In this document: in pieces, positions 60,101 through 64,000 of the stretch
Layout: each line of letters starts with the position of its first letter
How positions within the stretch are numbered: position 1 is the stretch's first letter
Assembly (NCBI RefSeq): GCF_047663525.1
Contig: NC_092600.1
Span: 1,546,001 to 1,610,000 of the forward strand
DNA: 64,000 bases
From: Anas platyrhynchos
Taxonomy: Eukaryota > Chordata > Aves > Anseriformes > Anatidae
Direction of reading: 5' to 3'
Notes under the pieces: generated by a model
Database searches by the model: none
The model's input: only the letters and a program-made list of their open reading frames with translations
Told to the model about the DNA's origin: nothing
Translations under genes and position numbers: made by a program

Positions 60101-63100
60101 GGAGGCGGTGTTCAGGGCTGCAGGGGCCGTTCCTGGTGGAAAACTGCGCTCAGAGCCATCATGAGCCCTTAATTACCACGCTGCAAAACGACCACGTGGG
60201 CTTCAGGGAAGCTTGGCTGCCTCTCGGTTGTCTGCAGCCCCAGGATGGGCTCTGCTGCCCGGTCAGAAGTGGGAGAGCGACTGTCCTGGCTGGGAGATGA
60301 GGGATCTGGAGCTCTTTGGAGGCTGCAGAGCCCAGTGTGAGCAGGGAGGGCAGGGCTGTGCCTCTGTGTGGCTCCTGCCAGGCTGTGCCGCGTAACCCTT
60401 GTGCCACGTATCCCTTGTGCCTGCTTCTGCCCTGGCCTCCTGCCCCTGCTGCGGGCAGGGGAGGTGAGCACACGGCTGGCCTGGCCCTCAGCAAACGGGG
60501 AGAAAGCCCTGCTGAAATTCTCAGCTTGTTTCAAAACACACCAAAACAAAATTCATACTGCTGCCTGACTGCTGCCCTCGTTATGGCAGCGTTCATGTTC
60601 TGGGTTGATTGCAGACGCCGAGCCTTGCAGGCTGGCTGCATCTGCTGGCAGGAATTCAGTTCTGAGCCTGACCTTGATGTTTTTATTAGCAGGTGAGCTG
60701 TGCCGGGCTGTCCTGGAGCGGGGCTGGGCGAGCAGGAGCTGCCCGAAGGGGCCGGTGGTCCCATCCTGGTGCTGCAGGAGGGGGCTGTGGGTGGGCTCTG
60801 CTCTGCACCAGGTAGATGCAGCACACAGCTCTGCACAGAACTGCTCCTGTTCCCTGTGCTCGTGTGCTTCCTGGGTTGGATGGGAAGAGCAAACAGAGAG
60901 AACCTCTCTCGTTTTCTCTTCCTTACCCCATTACCCTGCAGTCGCTGCTGCCGTTGTTTGCCCTAGCGCAGCAGCAGCCTTGAGTGACAGCTGAGCTGCG
61001 GGCAGAGCACATGGGGTTTGGTTTTGGGATCGGCAGCACCTGGGACTCGATCCAGCTTGTCGCTGCCTACAGGAATCAAAGGAAGCCGTGTGTTTCAAGG
61101 TCACCGGCAGAAACCCTTCCCTGAGCTCTGGCTCGCTGGTGCGCTCACTTGGCGAGCCCGTGAGCCCCTTGGGGTAAGTGCACCCCTGTCCCACAGCAAC
61201 AAAACACTGAAAAGAAGAGGAAAAGACGGCCTGTGCAAAAGCATTTGGCCTCTCTCCGAAGCACGACCGAGTTTTTGGTGCCGCCGTGCCTTGCTGGAGC
61301 CTGCTTTAGGAGCTGGAGCGGCGCTGCCTGTTGCCTGGAAACCTTCCTGCGAGCCGCAGCACTCAGCACCAGCAGAGCAGCATCGTGAGCCTCCTTCCCA
61401 AAACGGCATCGCAAGCTCTGTGCTGGGCTCTGCTCCTGTTTGCAGTCTGGAAGAAAAAGAAGCAAGGTGTCGTGGTCCAACTGCGTGATTTGCCCCGGAG
61501 CGAGCTGCTCGCCGTGGTGGCGCTTGGGGCAGAGCAGGGAGCTGGGTGCCTTGACCCAGAGTGGCAGAGCTGGGGGGTTCCTGGGCCTGGGGAGCCCTTC
61601 TCAAGTCACTGAGCGTTTGGCTGAGCCCTTGGCCACCTCAAAACCACAGCTGACACGCTCTCTGCCACAGGAAGCCTTGAAACGATCGCTGTTTCCGTGT
61701 AGTTACGAGCGCATCGATCCTGCCGGCACGGCGCAGGATCCTGCGGGAGGCCGCCCGCAGCTCGGCGGTGGCCGTCCAGGGAGTCCCGAGGGACAGAGCT
61801 GGGCTAAAACCCTCTGCCAGCTGGTAACAAGCGAAGCAGGAAGCCAGGGGGGTTGTGTGTCGGGCACAGGAGCTGCTTCGGGTGTTTACAAGTGGTTCTT
61901 GTGATTTAAACACTTTGTTTTACAAAACCGAGAGATAAAGGAGGCTCTGACTCAAGATGAGGTGGAGAGGTTCCTGATTTGTTTGGGAGTCTCGTTGCAG
62001 ACCCAGATAGATGCACATCGCTTATTAGGTCACTTTTGCTTTCCTCTTGAATTAATTTACAGTCTGCCAGCCAGCCAGGGCTCTCCTCGGGACGTGCTCT
62101 GCAGCCCCGTGGTCCGGTGGCTGCGTTTGGCAGGGACACGGAACAACTTGAGCCAAGCAAAGGACAGATACATCTTCTGTCCCCATCTTTTCCTGTCTGT
62201 GGGTGGTTAAGATCCTTCTGCGGGGTGATTGTGGCTGGGGCATCCCCTGAAACCATCCTGGTGAAGCCCTGGGGATGAGTTTGGTTCCTGGTGAAACAGG
62301 AGTGAGCGGAGAGCAGCCTGAGCCGAGGTGGCCCAGCAGCCTGGTGGTGCCTGCCCCATCCCTGCAGCACCACAGCTGCGTTCTGACAGCCTTTGCCTTC
62401 TGCTCGATGGCTTTCTGCTGTTTGCTTGGGGTTGTTTTGGTTGGTGGTTGTTATTTGGGGCTTTTTGAGCTGTGCATTGGAGTGGCATTGACTGCAGAAC
62501 CCGTGTGGTTCCCTGGTACCTCTGTGCGCCTGGCGGGCCATCCCTGGCTGGTCTCGCTGGGCACTACTGGTTGTTTCTAAGCCAAGCTTCCCATACAGGT
62601 GATCAGCTTCATCCCCCTCTGGGGGAGGGAGGAGACAGAAGGAGACACAAAGTGCGTGTGGGGGAGGCAGGAACAGGAACAGCAGAGCAGCAGTGGAAAA
62701 CGGCGCGGTCACAGATGGCAGAGCCAGAGGGTTCCTCGGCCTGCGCCGAGCAAACAGAAGCACGCGGCTTGGGGCAGCAGCGAAGGAAAAAGGATCAGGG
62801 AGTCAGGGGAAAGGCAGAGCTGGTCTGGCTGAATTCTGTGCTGCAGGACTTAAAATAAGAGGCAAGGAGGAGGGGGAGCAGCAGCAATAAAACGCAGTGG
62901 GGGCATTTCCCTCATTAACCACCCCCAGCTGCATGGAGCTGGGACTCGTGCTAATATTTACTTTGCTTTGTAGCCTGGTAGCGTGGCTCTTTCTGAGGCA
63001 ATTCCCCAGTAAGAGCAGTGCTCTCCCCTCTCCTTTCTTCTGTTGGTGGCTGTCAGAGGGTTTGAGATGAAGCACAGCAAAGCACAGGGCGCTGTGGGCA

Positions 63101-63333
63101 GTGTTGGGGTCTGGGCAGTGCCTCTGGGGTCTGTGCAGTGCCTCTTCCTTGGCCTTGGTGCTTCCCCTCGGGTCTCTGTCCCTGCAGCTCTGCTAATCTG
63201 TCTTTTTCTCCCTGCCAGAATGAAGAGAAGAGGAACCTTTCCCTGGGGGGCCATGTGGGCTTCGACAGCCTCCCGGATCAGCTGGTCAGCAAGTCCGTCA
63301 CACAGGGCTTCAGCTTCAACATCCTCTGCGTGG
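51100..63333 (+). CDS. SEPTIN8: Septin 8, first two coding exons (gene continues beyond window)
   Basis: Septins are GTP-binding proteins that assemble into filaments at membranes and the cell cortex; SEPTIN8 belongs to the SEPTIN6 subgroup. Exon 1 (51100-51129) encodes [10 protein letters not shown]. Exon 2 (63219-63333) encodes NEEKRN followed by [16 protein letters not shown] and [17 protein letters not shown], which is nearly identical to the recalled human protein just before its P-loop. The P-loop (G1 motif, GxTGxGKS type) would start in the next exon, outside the window. Phases fit: exon 1 ends on a whole codon, and exon 2 ends one base into the Gly codon that opens the P-loop. The ATG has the strong context GGCCATGG. 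Other subgroup members share this region, but the MAAT-LERF N-terminus and synteny point to SEPTIN8. Confidence 0.93.
54931..55000. repeat. 38-bp tandem duplication
   Basis: CTCAAATATTCAGGGA starts at 54931 and again at 54969, followed in both by GTAAAAGT and a related GC-rich end. A few substitutions separate the copies. Confidence 0.85.
58374..58398. repeat. 12-bp direct repeat
   Basis: CATAATAAATCA occurs twice, separated by one base. Confidence 0.8.
63219..63333 (+). CDS. SEPTIN8: SEPTIN8 exon 2
   Basis: Acceptor CTCCCTGCCAG ending at 63218; donor GCGTGG|GTGAGC after 63333. The 115 bases read in phase 0 and give 38 residues plus one base. The peptide is the highly conserved segment directly ahead of the septin GTPase P-loop. 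Confidence 0.95.
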
Positions 63334-64000
63334 GTGAGCACAGCCCTGCGGGGACAGGGCTCAGCTGGTGGCCTCGGGAGGCTGGGGCTGTGTTCGAGGA
63401 GCCCTGCTGGGACACAGCCTCGGCAGTGACTTAGGGAGAGGCTGGGGAAAGGCTTTAACATCCCCTTGCTGCCTTCAGCGAGGGAAAGGGGCAGGAGGCG
63501 TGTGGAGGGCTGGCCAGCTCTGCATTGCAGCGGGGCTGCCAGCACAGGCACAGAAAGAGGCAGGGAGGTGCAGGGGACGTGGCTGAGCCTTGTGGGTCAG
63601 ACCAGAATTGCTCCTGGAGGTGGTGAGGGTTGGTCTTTGCTGTCCTTGGCAATAGGAAGGGCTGAGGGAAGGCAGCACGTGGTGGTGTTCAGTCAATGCT
63701 GCACAGGTGTCACGGGGGCAGGCTGCCTGTGACATCTCTGCAGGACTGTCCTGGGCAGCTTGCAGGCACTGAGGCGGATCTCAGCAGCTCTCTGAGTGCT
63801 GTGCAGAGCTTGCTTTGAGCTCGAAATGAAGAAAACTTCCACCAGCTGCTCCCTGTTGCTTCTTTATCCAGCTGCCCACCAGAAAGGGCTGCTTCTGTGT
63901 GTGGACTTGCCAGGCTGCGTGCTAGGATCAGTGTGTGCATGCACCTCTGCCTTTTTTTTGAATGTGCAGCACGCTTTTTCCCCTGGTGCCCTGACCCACA
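63334..64000 (+). other. Start of SEPTIN8 intron 2
   Basis: The intron begins GTGAGC. No further exon appears before the window ends. A T-run near 63952-63959 is the only feature seen. Confidence 0.75.

Larger units (their letters stand above)
51130..63218 (+). other. SEPTIN8 intron 1 (12.1 kb)
   Basis: A large first intron with no recognised internal gene. It contains a 38-bp tandem duplication (54931-55000), a TTTTC run near 55789-55808, a 12-bp repeat pair (58374-58398) and A-runs near 59504. Frames up to 285 codons (61906-62763, minus) lack motifs and lie in GC-rich sequence. Alternative first exons cannot be excluded. Confidence 0.75.

Noticed and set aside
61906..62763. 285-codon minus-strand frame in SEPTIN8 intron 1
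   Set aside because: Low-complexity and uneven composition, no recognised domain, and other long frames overlap it in GC-rich DNA. Probably chance.
1..64000. tRNA genes, CRISPR arrays, endogenous viral genes, DNA-transposase genes
   Set aside because: None recognised on either strand. The only transposon remains identified are two non-coding CR1 fragments.

Overview
This is vertebrate nuclear DNA, most probably from a bird. It holds spliced genes with GT-AG introns, CpG islands at promoters and two degenerate CR1 LINE fragments (the common avian retroposon). The gene set is the one found on human 5q31: GDF9, SHROOM1, SOWAHA and SEPTIN8. No operon, CRISPR array, phage or virus-like element was seen.

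Layout, left to right. (1) 1-1940, minus strand: GDF9, two coding exons. The window edge cuts exon 2 just after the furin site, so the mature growth factor lies mostly outside. A TATA box and an E-box sit just upstream. (2) 2.0-25.5 kb: about 23 kb with little recognisable coding sequence. It contains a CpG island at about 6.6-7.0 kb that is a candidate SHROOM1 promoter and first exon, several clean inverted repeats, and an unrecognised minus-strand reading frame at 11.3-11.9 kb that looks more protein-like than the shadow frames around it. (3) 25.5-35.0 kb, plus strand: SHROOM1, six exons seen, a 1342-residue product ending in an intact ASD2 domain. (4) 35.0-40.3 kb: intergenic. (5) 40.3-44.1 kb, minus strand: SOWAHA, one coding exon, with a 14-copy heptapeptide minisatellite, a likely 1.9 kb 3' UTR and a CpG-island promoter. 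(6) 44.1-50.7 kb: intergenic, with one CR1 fragment. (7) 50.8 kb to the end, plus strand: the start of SEPTIN8, a CpG-island promoter with a 10-codon first exon, a 12.1 kb intron, exon 2, and the beginning of intron 2.

The genes are not a functional pathway. GDF9 is a secreted oocyte factor. SHROOM1 and SEPTIN8 are cytoskeletal (actomyosin/Rho-kinase and septin filaments). SOWAHA is an ankyrin-repeat protein of poorly known role. What links them is ancient synteny. From memory of the human map, SHROOM1-SOWAHA-SEPTIN8 keep their relative orientation, while GDF9 is flipped relative to SHROOM1.

I did not find a clearly new biological system. The best candidates for something undescribed are the 11.3-11.9 kb reading frame, the SOWAHA heptad array and a perfect 16-bp hairpin at 12.16 kb. 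Exon limits were read by eye from splice consensus, reading phase and recalled homologous proteins; none was tested against transcripts.
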